Source of the DNA: Streptomyces sp. ISL-36
GTDB taxonomy: Bacteria > Actinomycetota > Actinomycetes > Streptomycetales > Streptomycetaceae
NCBI RefSeq assembly: GCF_018614205.1
Contig: NZ_JAGGOS010000008.1
Span: 1-46,974, forward strand
DNA: 46,974 nt
Reading direction: 5' to 3'
Within the stretch, counting starts at the first letter, position 1. Each line of letters starts with the position of its first letter. The notes under the pieces were generated by a model that was given only the letters and a program-made list of their open reading frames with translations, was not told the origin of the DNA and ran no database searches. Both the position numbers and the translations under genes were made by a program. This document shows positions 34,188-41,879 of this stretch, in pieces.

Positions 34188-35449
34188 CGGACCGTACGAC
34201 GAACCTCGCCGGCCGGCCGCGCCGCCGTACCGGCCCCCGCCGCACCAACCCCCGCTCCGCTACGTCGCTGCGGGCAGCGCGGCTGCGCCCCGCCGACATC
34301 GTGCGGCTCGGCGGAACCGGGCTGCGGACGCGGCCGTTGCGGGTCTTCCTGTCGGCGCTCGGGATCGCGATCGGCGTCGCCGCCATGATTGCGGTGGTCG
34401 GCATCTCCGGTTCCGGACAGGCGGAGGTGGACCGGCGGCTCGACGCCCTCGGCACCAATCTGCTGCGGGTCGCGCCCGGCAACTCCCTGAACGGTGCGAA
34501 GGCCGAACTCCCGCTGGAGACCGTCCGCATGATCGACCGCATCCCGCCCGTGCGGCAGGTCGCCGCCACCGGCGTCATCGACGCCCATGTCTACCGCAAC
34601 GAGCACATCGCCGTCGGCCGCACCGGCTCGCTCACGGTCCTCGCGGCCGGCTCCGACCTGCTCCCGGCCGTCGGGGGCCGCGTCGGCAAGGGCCGTTGGC
34701 TGGACGCCGCGACCGAGAAGTACCCGGCGGTCGTGCTCGGCTCCACGGCGGCCCACCGGCTCGACGTGTACGCCCCGGGGACCCGGGTCTGGATCGGTGA
34801 GCGCTGGTTCTCCCTGCTCGGCGTCCTCGATCCGGTACCGCTCGCACCGGAGCTCGACAGCGCCGCGCTCATCGGCTGGCCGGCGGCCCGTACGTACCTC
34901 CGCTTCGACGGCCATCCCTCGACGGTCTACGTCCGCGCCGAGGACAGCCGGATCGCGGCGGTACGGGCGGTGCTCCCGGCCACCGCGCACCCGGAGAAGC
35001 CCGGCGAGGTCCAGGTCTCCCGGCCCTCCGACGCCCTCGCGGCCCGGGAGGCCACCGAGTCGGCCCTGACCGGACTGCTGCTCGGCCTCGGTGGTGTCGC
35101 CCTGCTCGTCGGTGGTGTCGGGGTGGGCAACACCATGGTCATCTCGGTCCTGGAACGGCGCCCGGAGATCGGCCTGCGGCGGGCGCTCGGCGCGACCAGG
35201 GGCCAGATCCGTACCCAGTTCGTGACGGAGTCCCTGCTCCTGTCGGCGATCGGCGGACTCGGCGGCACGGTCCTGGGGACCCTGATCACGGCCGCGTACG
35301 CCCTGTCCCGCGACTGGCCGACGGTCGTGCCGGTCTGGGCGACGGCCGCGGGTGTGGGCGCGACGCTGCTGATCGGCATGATCGCGGGGTTGTATCCGGC
35401 GGTCCGGGCGAGCCGTCTGGCGCCCACGGAGGCGCTGGCCGGCACCTGA
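34184..35449 (+). CDS. MacB/FtsX-type ABC transporter permease
   Basis: 421 residues. Cytoplasmic Arg-rich N-terminus, first helix ([24 protein letters not shown], about 53-76), a large extracytoplasmic MacB_PCD domain (about 80-285), then three C-terminal helices with FtsX motifs ([36 protein letters not shown] and a late [17 protein letters not shown]). This is a mechanotransmission permease that probably drives export or remodelling at the envelope with the adaptor. The start is TTG 34184 inside the ATPase stop (TTGA). It is rare, but the spacing argues for coupling. A hairpin terminator begins 18 nt downstream. Confidence 0.92.
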   Translation: MTDRTTNLAGRPRRRTGPRRTNPRSATSLRAARLRPADIVRLGGTGLRTRPLRVFLSALGIAIGVAAMIAVVGISGSGQAEVDRRLDALGTNLLRVAPGNSLNGAKAELPLETVRMIDRIPPVRQVAATGVIDAHVYRNEHIAVGRTGSLTVLAAGSDLLPAVGGRVGKGRWLDAATEKYPAVVLGSTAAHRLDVYAPGTRVWIGERWFSLLGVLDPVPLAPELDSAALIGWPAARTYLRFDGHPSTVYVRAEDSRIAAVRAVLPATAHPEKPGEVQVSRPSDALAAREATESALTGLLLGLGGVALLVGGVGVGNTMVISVLERRPEIGLRRALGATRGQIRTQFVTESLLLSAIGGLGGTVLGTLITAAYALSRDWPTVVPVWATAAGVGATLLIGMIAGLYPAVRASRLAPTEALAGT

Positions 35450-35818
35450 CCAAGACCGGCCCGAGAGAAAAGCGGCCAAGGTGTCCCGAGGCCCCGCCGA
35501 CACTTCTGGCTGCTTTTCCGCGTGTCGGAATTCCTGCCTCCGACGGAGCGGAGTGGTCCGTTAACCATGACGCCTCTGGTCACCCGCTGAACGAGGCGCC
35601 GGAAGCTGCACCGACCACCGCCTGAACGGAATTCTGAACCCGTCACCCGCACCCTCAAGAAACAGTCCCGAAATACTGATCACGGCCACCGCCGGAAAGC
35701 AGCCGACCCCTTCTCGAGGGATTGAATTCACGCGGCCGACCCGGCAATTCTGCTGCTGCACTCGAACGAACCCGTCCCGCTCGCCGAGCGGGAGCAGACC
35801 AGAGTTCAGGAGAGATCG
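35450..35818. other. 369-nt intergenic region between the permease and SH3-protein genes
   Basis: The left end holds a long hairpin (35467-35518). The remainder is markedly richer in A/T than the flanking genes and shows no supported reading frame. A small 8-bp hairpin (35775-35793, TCCCGCTC/GAGCGGGA) lies in the likely leader of the SH3 gene, shortly before its GGAGAG ribosome site. The promoter of that gene should be between about 35600 and 35740, but I cannot fix its boxes. Confidence 0.5.
35467..35518 (+). terminator. Long imperfect hairpin after the ABC permease gene
   Basis: Arms GAAAAGCGGCCAAGGTGTC (35467-35485) and the near-complementary 35499-35518 (ending GGCTGCTTTTC) pair except for a G-rich internal mismatch. 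The right arm ends in TTTTC, so it resembles an intrinsic terminator. Confidence 0.65.
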
Positions 35819-36190
35819 ATGCGTCTTCGGACGAAGCTCGCCGCGCTGGCCGTCGGTGCCGTCGCGGCCACCGGTGGTCTTGTCATGCCCACGACTGCAG
35901 CCGTCGCCGCCCCGAGCGGTGCCAGTGCCTGCTGGAGCCCCGGCTGGTCCACCAAGGACGGTTCCATCGGCCACACCAACACGAACGGCGTGAACATCCG
36001 CTCCGGCCCCACGACCGACTGCCAGTCCAACGGGCAGGCGCAGACCGGTCACAACCTGCGTCTGGACTGCTGGGTCTCCGGCCAGAACGGCACCTGGACC
36101 CACGTCCGGGACAACACCACCGGGGTCTCGGGCTGGATCAAGGACAGCCTGCTGCAGAACAACGGCGCGGCCTACTGGGCTGAGTGCTGA
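35819..36190 (+). CDS. Small secreted SH3-domain protein
   Basis: 123 residues. Signal peptide 1-31 (Ala/Val-rich core, cleavage after AVAA). The mature part carries a bacterial SH3 fold with the typical GVNIRSGPTTDCQSNGQAQTGHNLRLDCWVSGQNGTWTHVRD pattern in outline and a closing GVSGWIKDSLL. Four Cys probably form two disulfides. Such domains bind cell-wall peptides or other proteins outside the membrane. ATG 35819 has GGAGAG upstream. It stands alone between the ABC operon and the two-component genes, possibly secreted in their service (inference). Confidence 0.88.
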   Translation: MRLRTKLAALAVGAVAATGGLVMPTTAAVAAPSGASACWSPGWSTKDGSIGHTNTNGVNIRSGPTTDCQSNGQAQTGHNLRLDCWVSGQNGTWTHVRDNTTGVSGWIKDSLLQNNGAAYWAEC

Positions 36191-36215
36191 CCCCATGTCC
36201 GTGACCGTGGTCTCG

Positions 36216-36251
36216 CCCGTGACCACGCCCGTGACCACGCCCGTGACCACG
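36216..36251 (+). repeat. Three copies of CCCGTGACCACG after the SH3 gene
   Basis: 12-bp units in tandem, inside a possible 26-codon frame (ATG 36195 to TGA 36275, with VTTP repeats) that lacks a ribosome-binding site. The terminator begins 4 nt after that frame's stop. Confidence 0.75.
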
Positions 36252-36278
36252 TCCGCGGCCGGCCCGCGCGGCTGAGCC

Positions 36279-36318
36279 GCCGTCCCCTCCCGGGCGCGCA
36301 GGCCCGGGAGGGGACGGC
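36279..36318. terminator. Perfect 17-bp hairpin between SH3 gene and sensor kinase gene
   Basis: GCCGTCCCCTCCCGGGC (36279-36295) and its exact complement (36302-36318), loop of 6. It can terminate both convergent transcripts. Confidence 0.8.
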
Positions 36319-36361
36319 GCCGTTCGCCACGGCCTCGACCCCACCTCGCCCCGGCCTCGAC

Positions 36362-38038
36362 TCAGAGGTGCCTCTGCGCCGCCGGCAGTACGACCGTGAA
36401 GGCCGTCCCCACCCCCACCTCGCTCGCCACCTCGATGGTCCCGTGGTGGTCCGCCACGATCTGACGGGCGATCGAGAGTCCCAGCCCGCTGCCCCCCGTG
36501 GCCCGTCCGCGCGCCGCGTCCGCCCGCCAGAAGCGGTCGAAGAGGTGCGGCAGATCGGCCGCCGCGATCCCGCTGCCGGTGTCCCTGACCGTGATCCGCA
36601 CCGTCTCGTCCCGTTCGGCCAGTTCCAGCCGGACGCTGCCCCCCGGAGCCGTATGCCGCACCGCGTTGCCGACCAGGTTGCTCAGCGCCTGCCGCAGCCG
36701 CCCGGGATCGCCGTGGAGCGGTACGGGACCGGTGGCGACGGTGTCGAGCCGGACCCCGGCCGCCGAGGCCAGCGCGCTGTGCGCCGTACGGCAGGCCTCG
36801 ATCAGCTCGCGCGCGTCGAGTTCGCCGCGGTGGTACGTGAGGACGCCCGCCTCCGCCAGCGCCAGGTCCTGCAGGTCGTCCACGATCCGCTGCTGGAGCA
36901 GTACCTCCTCGTGGAGCGAGTCGAGAAGCTCCGCGTCGGCCCGGAGCACCCCGTCGCGCAGCGCCTCCAGATAGCCGCGCAGATTGGCGAGGGGGGTGCG
37001 CAGTTCGTGCGCGATGTCACCGACGAGGCGGCGCTGGCGCTCCTCGCTGGCCTGGAGGGAGTCGGCCATGCGGTTGAAGGAGCGGCCGAGTTCGCCGATC
37101 TCGTCCTTGCCGGAGGAGGGCACGCGCCGCCCCAGGTCGCCCTCGCCGAGGCCGCGGGAGGCGTCGGTGAGCGCCCGTACCGGCCGCAGCACGGCCCGGC
37201 TCAGCAGCAGCGCGCAGGCGAGGACGGCGGCGGCGACCCCGGCGGAGACGGCCACGGTCGGGCCGACGGCGAGGCTCTGTCCCGCGTCGTCCAGCGCGCC
37301 GAGGTGGACGGTGAGCGGCTGGGGGGCGACCGCGGCGGTCCGCTCGGCGAACGTCCTGCGCAGACAGGCGATCCGCGCGTCGGCCAGCTCCGAGGCGCAG
37401 GCGTTGACGGCTTCGATGTCGGCCGTGAAGGCGGCTTTCGACGGGTTCTCCTCCTTGACGCAGGCGCCTGCTCGGGCCGCGCCTCCCGCCTGCTTCCCCG
37501 CCTCCTTCCCGGCGTCCTTCCCGGCGTCCGTGAAGACCGGCACGCCGAAGTCGCCGGGGCTGACGGTCACCTCGTGGCCCGCCCGGGTCAGGCACGCGGC
37601 GTAGGTCACACCGGCCACGTAGTCGCCGATGCCACTGGCGGTCACCTTGGCGACGGAGGGGAAGAACTCCCAGTCGGGGAAGGCCGGCTCGGGCCGGGGG
37701 TCGACCAGCAGCGGCGGCGCCGTGCCGCCCGGGCGCGGCTCCCGGCCGAGCAGCGCGTCGGAGTCGGCGAGCTGCCCCTGGGGGTCGCTGCTGATGCGGA
37801 TGCGCTGCCCGGTGTCGCGGGCGAGGGTGCGTACGGTGCCGGCGACGCCGTCCCAGGTGCCGTGCGTCTGTCCGTACCTGAGCAGCTCGTCGGTGATCCG
37901 GGCGACGTCCTGGCGGTCGGCGGCGGCCGATTCCTGGACCTGTCGGGTGGCCTGGCGCAGGGTCAGCCAGGCCGTCGCGGCGGTGGCGGCCACGGCGACG
38001 AGGAGGATCAGCGCGAAGACCCGTACGCGGAAGCTCAC
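36362..38038 (-). CDS. Sensor histidine kinase (HAMP type)
   Basis: 558 residues. Helix 1 (about 5-27), an extracytoplasmic sensor (about 28-250) with Cys pairs and a low-complexity Asp/Ala/Gly/Lys stretch (DAGKDAGKEAGKQAG), helix 2 (about 258-280), HAMP (about 282-335), HisKA with His344 in DIAHELRTPLANLRGYLEAL, and a HATPase_c domain with N box LVGNAVRHTAPGG, DTGSGI and GLGLSIARQIV. The GTG start overlaps the response regulator stop (GTGA). It is a membrane receptor autophosphorylating on His344; the signal is unknown. Envelope-related neighbours suggest cell-wall stress. Confidence 0.94.
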   Translation of the reverse strand: MSFRVRVFALILLVAVAATAATAWLTLRQATRQVQESAAADRQDVARITDELLRYGQTHGTWDGVAGTVRTLARDTGQRIRISSDPQGQLADSDALLGREPRPGGTAPPLLVDPRPEPAFPDWEFFPSVAKVTASGIGDYVAGVTYAACLTRAGHEVTVSPGDFGVPVFTDAGKDAGKEAGKQAGGAARAGACVKEENPSKAAFTADIEAVNACASELADARIACLRRTFAERTAAVAPQPLTVHLGALDDAGQSLAVGPTVAVSAGVAAAVLACALLLSRAVLRPVRALTDASRGLGEGDLGRRVPSSGKDEIGELGRSFNRMADSLQASEERQRRLVGDIAHELRTPLANLRGYLEALRDGVLRADAELLDSLHEEVLLQQRIVDDLQDLALAEAGVLTYHRGELDARELIEACRTAHSALASAAGVRLDTVATGPVPLHGDPGRLRQALSNLVGNAVRHTAPGGSVRLELAERDETVRITVRDTGSGIAAADLPHLFDRFWRADAARGRATGGSGLGLSIARQIVADHHGTIEVASEVGVGTAFTVVLPAAQRHL

Positions 38039-38844
38039 GCCCCCTCCCCGGGCACCCGCCCGTCCGCGGCTCCCCCGCGTCCCGCCCCGCCCCCGGGTCC
38101 GAGGTCTCCCCCGGGTCCCGCCCCGCCCCCGGGTCCGAGGTCTCCCCCGGGTCCCGTCCCGTCCGCGAGGCGGTACCCCCGGCCGTACACGGTCTCCAGG
38201 TACCGGGGCCGGGCCGGGTCCTCCTCCAGCTTCAGGCGCAGGTTGCGCACGTGGGCGTCCACCGTGCGCTCCAGCACGTCACGGTCGAACCCGAAGACCC
38301 GCTCGATGATCCGCGCCCGGGTGAAGACCCGGCCCGGCTCGCGGGCCAGCGCCTCCAGGATGGAGAACTCCTTCGAGGTCAGCGCCACCGGCCGCCCCGC
38401 GACCCGGACCTCGAAGCGCGCCGTGTCCAGCTCCACCTCGCCGACCCGCAGCAGCACGGTCTCGGCCGCGCCGCTCTTCCTGGACCGCCGCAGCAGCGCC
38501 CGGACCCGGGCGGTCAGCTCCCGAGGGCTGTAGGGCTTGGTGAGGTAGTCGTCGGCGCCGAGGTCGAGGCCGAGGAGCATGTCCTCCTCGGTGGAGCGGG
38601 CGGTCAGCAGCAGGATCGGCAGGTCGGAGCCTTCGGCGCGCAGAATGCGGCATACGTCGAGACCGTCGACGAGCGGCAGCATCACATCGAGGACGATGAG
38701 ATCCGGCCGCGCGGAACGCACCTTTTCCAGCGCGGCCCGGCCATCGGCCACGACCTGCACCGCGTTTCCTTCGCGTTCGAGGTAAATCCGGATCAGCCGG
38801 GACTGTTTTTCGTCGTCCTCGGCCACCAGAATGCGCGCGCCCAC
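38035..38844 (-). CDS. OmpR/PhoB-family response regulator
   Basis: 269 residues. Receiver domain with the acidic pair VAEDDE, phospho-acceptor Asp53 in LIVLDVMLP, Thr in LLTARS and Lys in DYLTKPYSP. A winged helix of trans_reg_C type follows (LTSKEFSILEALAREPGRVFTRARIIERVFG, then VRNLRLKLEEDPARPRYLETVYGRGYRL). The C-terminus carries an odd Gly/Pro tail of two 12-residue repeats (GPGGDLGPGGGA) not normal for the family. GTG 38844 has GGGGAG 5 nt upstream; GTG 38850 overlaps that site. A natural target is the 11-bp repeat upstream of 31310 (inference). Confidence 0.94.
   Translation of the reverse strand: MGARILVAEDDEKQSRLIRIYLEREGNAVQVVADGRAALEKVRSARPDLIVLDVMLPLVDGLDVCRILRAEGSDLPILLLTARSTEEDMLLGLDLGADDYLTKPYSPRELTARVRALLRRSRKSGAAETVLLRVGEVELDTARFEVRVAGRPVALTSKEFSILEALAREPGRVFTRARIIERVFGFDRDVLERTVDAHVRNLRLKLEEDPARPRYLETVYGRGYRLADGTGPGGDLGPGGGAGPGGDLGPGGGAGRGGAADGRVPGEGA
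38079..38150 (-). repeat. In-frame 36-bp tandem duplication in the response regulator C-terminus
   Basis: Two exact 36-nt copies (38079-38114 and 38115-38150), followed by a partial third, code GPGGDLGPGGGA twice. Confidence 0.9.
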
Positions 38845-38935
38845 CAGCACTCCCCACCCAAGGCTGCGTAATTCCAGCACGGTAATACAGAAACAGCGCA
38901 CAGGAGCGCCGTCCGGCCGGAATCCGCTCCTTGCG

Positions 38936-39733
38936 TCAGAGCTGGTAGACCGCCGTCACGGGCGCGTGGTCGCTCCACCGCTCCGCGTGCGTGGCGGCCC
39001 GCTCGACGTACGCCTTGACGGCCCGCCCCGCGAGACCCGGCGTCGCGACCTGGTAGTCGATGCGCCAGCCGCTGTCGTTGTCGAAGGCGCGCCCGCGGTA
39101 CGACCACCAGGTGTAGGGCCCTGTCTGTTCCGGGTGGAGGGCGCGCACCACGTCGACGTACTCCGCCTCGTCGAAGACGCGTCCCAGCCAGGCGCGCTCC
39201 TCGGGCAGGAAGCCGGCGTTCTTCTGGTTGGCCTTCCAGTTCTTGAGGTCGGCCTCGCGGTGGGCGATGTTCCAGTCGCCGCAGACGACGACCTCGCGGC
39301 CGTCGGCGGCGGAGCGCTCCTTGAGCTCCTTGAGATACGGCAGGAATTCGCCCATGAAGCGGACCTTCTCGTCCTGCCGCTCGGTGCCGACCTCGCCGGA
39401 GGGCAGGTAGAGGCTGGCGACGGTGACGCCGGGCAGGTCGGCCTCGATGTAGCGGCCGCTGCCGTCGAACTCGCTGGACCCGAACCCGACCCGCACCCGG
39501 TCCGGCTCGCGCCGGGTGTAGAGGGAGACGCCCGCGCGCCCCTTGGCCGCGGCCGGGGCGTGTGCGGTGAACCAGCCCTCGGGCGCCCGGACCTCCGCGG
39601 GGAGCTGGGACTCCTCGGCGCGGACTTCCTGCAGGCACACGGCGTCGGCGGAGGTGCCGGCGAGCCACTCCACGAAGCCCTTCTTGGCGGCGGCGCGGAG
39701 ACCATTGACATTGACGGTCGTCACAGTGTACAA
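38936..39733 (-). CDS. xthA: Exodeoxyribonuclease III
   Basis: 265 residues. DNase I-like AP endonuclease/3'-5' exonuclease for base-excision repair. Catalytic motifs: VNVNGLRAA (Asn), CLQEVRAEE (Glu), YLPSGE, GDWNIAHREADL (Asp and Asn), and C-terminal DHAPVTAVY (Asp-His). The start is uncertain. TTG 39733 has GAGGAG 7 nt upstream and gives MYTVTTVNVNG, close to the usual MLTVTSVNVNG. GTG four codons later is the alternative. The open frame further upstream has no binding site. Confidence 0.92.
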   Translation of the reverse strand: MYTVTTVNVNGLRAAAKKGFVEWLAGTSADAVCLQEVRAEESQLPAEVRAPEGWFTAHAPAAAKGRAGVSLYTRREPDRVRVGFGSSEFDGSGRYIEADLPGVTVASLYLPSGEVGTERQDEKVRFMGEFLPYLKELKERSAADGREVVVCGDWNIAHREADLKNWKANQKNAGFLPEERAWLGRVFDEAEYVDVVRALHPEQTGPYTWWSYRGRAFDNDSGWRIDYQVATPGLAGRAVKAYVERAATHAERWSDHAPVTAVYQL

Positions 39734-39841
39734 AACATGCTCCTCGTCGGCTGGGCGCCACGGGTCACGCCCAGGGATCAGGCTCCCACACTGGGTGGAC
39801 CTCCACCCCAAAGCCCTTCTCCAAGCGCACCATCAGAACCG

Positions 39842-40005
39842 TCACTCCAGGGCGCCGCCGGCATCGCCGTCGCCCTGCCTGCGATCGTCGACGCCTCGGG
39901 AATCCCCGACACCCTGCCGTGGGTCGCCGCAGCCCTGGCGGTCGCCGGCGGCCTCGCTCGCGTCATGGCCCTGCCCGCCGTCGAGACCCTCTTCGACGCC
40001 CGGGG
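39842..40005 (+). pseudogene. Fragment resembling an actinophage holin-like membrane protein
   Basis: One plus-strand frame reads QGAAGIAVALPAIVDASG, then a second hydrophobic helix (WVAAALAVAGGLARVMALPA), then VETLFDARG, before running into the 3' end of the pterin dehydratase gene on the other strand. Two helices joined by a short loop, with the RVMALP motif, recall small holin-like proteins of Streptomyces phages. There is no start codon or ribosome site, so it is read as a remnant. The phage identity comes from memory and is tentative. Confidence 0.35.
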
Positions 40006-40320
40006 TCAGTCGAGTGGGATGGCCTGGTGCGCGGCCACGATCGCGTCGATCCGCGCCGCCAGGTCGAAGTCAGCCTGAGTCAGCTTGAAGTCGGCGTCGT
40101 GGGTCGTGACCGAGAAGGTGATGTGGTCCATGCGCAGGTCGATGTCGGCATGGTGTCCGATCCGCCGCTCGCGGTCCGCGACGTGCACGATCACAGCGAC
40201 ACCTGCGTGGTAACGCAGGTTGAAGGTGCGGCTGATCGTGTCGCCGTCGCGTGTCCATCCGGGCACGCGGTCGAGCTCCGTCTCGATCTGTGACTCGGTC
40301 AGTGGCTTCGGCGTACCCAT
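40006..40320 (-). CDS. 4a-hydroxytetrahydrobiopterin dehydratase (pterin-4a-carbinolamine dehydratase)
   Basis: 104 residues, normal length. Motifs: LTESQIETEL, GWTRDGDTISRTFNLRYHAGVAVI in part, and the active-site cluster DRERRIGHHADIDLRMDHITFSVTTHD with three His. The enzyme dehydrates the 4a-carbinolamine left by pterin-dependent hydroxylases; in bacteria it may also repair pterins or act in moonlighting roles. ATG 40320 has GGGGAG 6 nt upstream, placed within the end of the preceding regulator fragment, whose stop is 1 nt away. It is intact, although both neighbours are fragments. Confidence 0.9.
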   Translation of the reverse strand: MGTPKPLTESQIETELDRVPGWTRDGDTISRTFNLRYHAGVAVIVHVADRERRIGHHADIDLRMDHITFSVTTHDADFKLTQADFDLAARIDAIVAAHQAIPLD

Positions 40321-40321
40321 G

Positions 40322-40957
40322 TCAGCTCCCCTCGGTCACGGGCGCGAGAATCTCGGCGAGATCCCGCCCGACGGGGGCATCCTGCCATGGGCGCATGGCC
40401 CGCTTCAGGGTGATCAATTCCCGCTTCATGCGGGCGGACCCAGTTTCTACGGCGATGTCCGCGACCGAGCGCGCAATCTCCCATGCCTGCTCCGGCTCCC
40501 GGGCTGCCGCGGCCGCCGTGGCGTGCCGCGCCAGGTAGACGCCGCGATCCCGCCGGGCGGTCTCGGGGACGACGTCGAGGACCTGGGACCACAGTGCGCC
40601 GGCCTCAGCACCCAGGCCGAGGCGTCCGTAGCAGGTGGCCCGCTGCACTTCGAGGTAGCCGGGTGTGCGGCGGCACGCGTTGCCCCAAGGAAGGTCATCG
40701 TCCACGCGGCCGATGAGCCCGTCAGCGGTGTCGATGAGCTGGTCGACGGCGGCGCGGTCGCCGATGAGACTGGCACCATGCGCCTGCTGCTGAAGGGACA
40801 TCACCCGGACCTTCGGGGCGAGCCGGTCAGCGTCGTCGAGAGCGGCCTCGCACAGGTCGATGACGGCCCATCCGTCGCCCAAGTCGGTGCGTACCTGGGC
40901 CTGGTTCACCAGCGAGTAGCCGATGAGGCCGAGGCCGAGGACCCCCTCATCGTGAAG
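40322..40957 (-). pseudogene. C-terminal remnant of an XRE-type regulator with TPR-like repeats
   Basis: About 210 residues without a proper N-terminus. Visible: ALHDEGVLGLGLIGYSLVNQ, WAVIDLCEAALDDADRL, QQAHGASLIGDRAAVDQLIDTA, YLEVQRATCYGRLGLGAEA and EPEQAWEIARSVADIAVETG. These match the long C-terminal helical region of the many Streptomyces HTH_31/XRE regulators. The DNA-binding part is missing; upstream of about 40957 the frame runs antisense to a methyltransferase fragment. The stop abuts the pterin dehydratase start, implying that the intact ancestor was co-transcribed with it. Confidence 0.6.
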
Positions 40958-41092
40958 CGCTGGGACTACGAGCCGGACCGATGGGTGCAGATCCTCCGCC
41001 AGCACGGCTTTTCCGAGGCGACCGCAGAGGTAGTGCCGGCTCCCCCCGGCCGCCGAAAGATCGGCACGCTCCTGGTGCGCGCTCTCGGCTAA
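40949..41092 (+). pseudogene. C-terminal remnant of a class I SAM-dependent methyltransferase
   Basis: About 48 residues: KRWDYEPDRWVQILRQHGFSEAT, then EVVPAPPGRRKIGTLLVRALG and a stop at 41092. This is the typical last strand and helix of methyltransferases found beside XRE regulators in Streptomyces. There is no start and no SAM-binding part. It meets the regulator remnant tail-to-head at about 40950, which marks a recombination or deletion joint. A perfect terminator follows 28 nt later. Confidence 0.5.
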
Positions 41093-41119
41093 GCCGCACC
41101 GGTTGCCGGACAAGCTGCA

Positions 41120-41161
41120 TAGCCACCTCCCGGGCGGTCCATTCCGCCCGGGAGGTGGCTA
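41120..41161. terminator. Perfect 18-bp hairpin after the methyltransferase remnant
   Basis: TAGCCACCTCCCGGGCGG (41120-41137), loop TCCATT, and its exact complement (41144-41161), followed by a CTCTCATT tract. Confidence 0.85.
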
Positions 41162-41261
41162 CTCTCATTGCGGCAGATCACCCGGGAATGTTTTGCACAC
41201 ATTGATCGACGTCACAGTGAGCATCCGGGGAGAATACCGACACCCGGCCATCGCATACATG

Positions 41262-41267
41262 TACGAT
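41262..41267 (+). promoter_or_regulatory. Leaderless -10 box of an acetyltransferase gene
   Basis: TACGAT, 7 nt (GCTTCGC), then ATG 41275. An inverted repeat ATACATG (41255-41261) / CATGTAT (41274-41280) brackets the box and start codon, a possible operator. Confidence 0.55.
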
Positions 41268-41274
41268 GCTTCGC

Positions 41275-41757
41275 ATGTATATCCGCCCCCTTCGGTACGA
41301 CCGCCCCGACGCCGTCAAACTCAACGACGCCGTCCAGCTGGAGTACGCCGCCCGCTACGACGACGAGGGCGATGTCACACCGCTCGACGCCGGCATGTTC
41401 GTACCGCCGCGGGGCCTCTACCTCCTCGCGTACGACTCCGAGGAGCGACCCGTCGCCACGGGCGGCTGGCGCACGCAGGACGAGAACGGCGAGGGCTACT
41501 CGGACGGCGACGCCGAGCTGAAGCGCATGTACGTCGTCCCCGAGGCGCGCGGCCTGGGCCTCGCCCGGCGCATCCTCGCCGCGCTGGAGGAGGACGCCCG
41601 GGCCGCGGGCCGGATCCGGATGGTCCTGGAGACGGGCACGGCGCAGCCGGAGGCCATCGCGCTGTACACCTCCAGCGGCTACGAGCCGTGCGCGAAGTTC
41701 GGCCACTACCGGGAGTACGAGAACAGCCGCTGTTTCGCGAAGTTCCTGAACCGATGA
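41275..41757 (+). CDS. GNAT-family N-acetyltransferase
   Basis: 160 residues. A GNAT domain with ELKRMYVVPEARGLGLARRIL (acetyl-CoA Arg/Gly-x-Gly/Ala loop, about 82-102) and MVLETGTAQPEAIALYTSSGYEPCAKFG (C-terminal strand and Tyr). This is the small single-domain type common in Streptomyces; the substrate is unknown. The start ATG 41275 is preferred over ATG 41266, which overlaps the -10 box. It is a single-gene unit just outside the fragment zone 39842-41092. Confidence 0.88.
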   Translation: MYIRPLRYDRPDAVKLNDAVQLEYAARYDDEGDVTPLDAGMFVPPRGLYLLAYDSEERPVATGGWRTQDENGEGYSDGDAELKRMYVVPEARGLGLARRILAALEEDARAAGRIRMVLETGTAQPEAIALYTSSGYEPCAKFGHYREYENSRCFAKFLNR

Positions 41758-41879
41758 CGGAGTTCCTGACGAGGACGCTGACGCGCTCCTGACAAACCCT
41801 GGTCTTCTCTGGCACCCTTCTCACGCACGTCGATCCGCACCGTTCTCATCCCCACCTGCCTCGGCAGAAGGAGACATGC

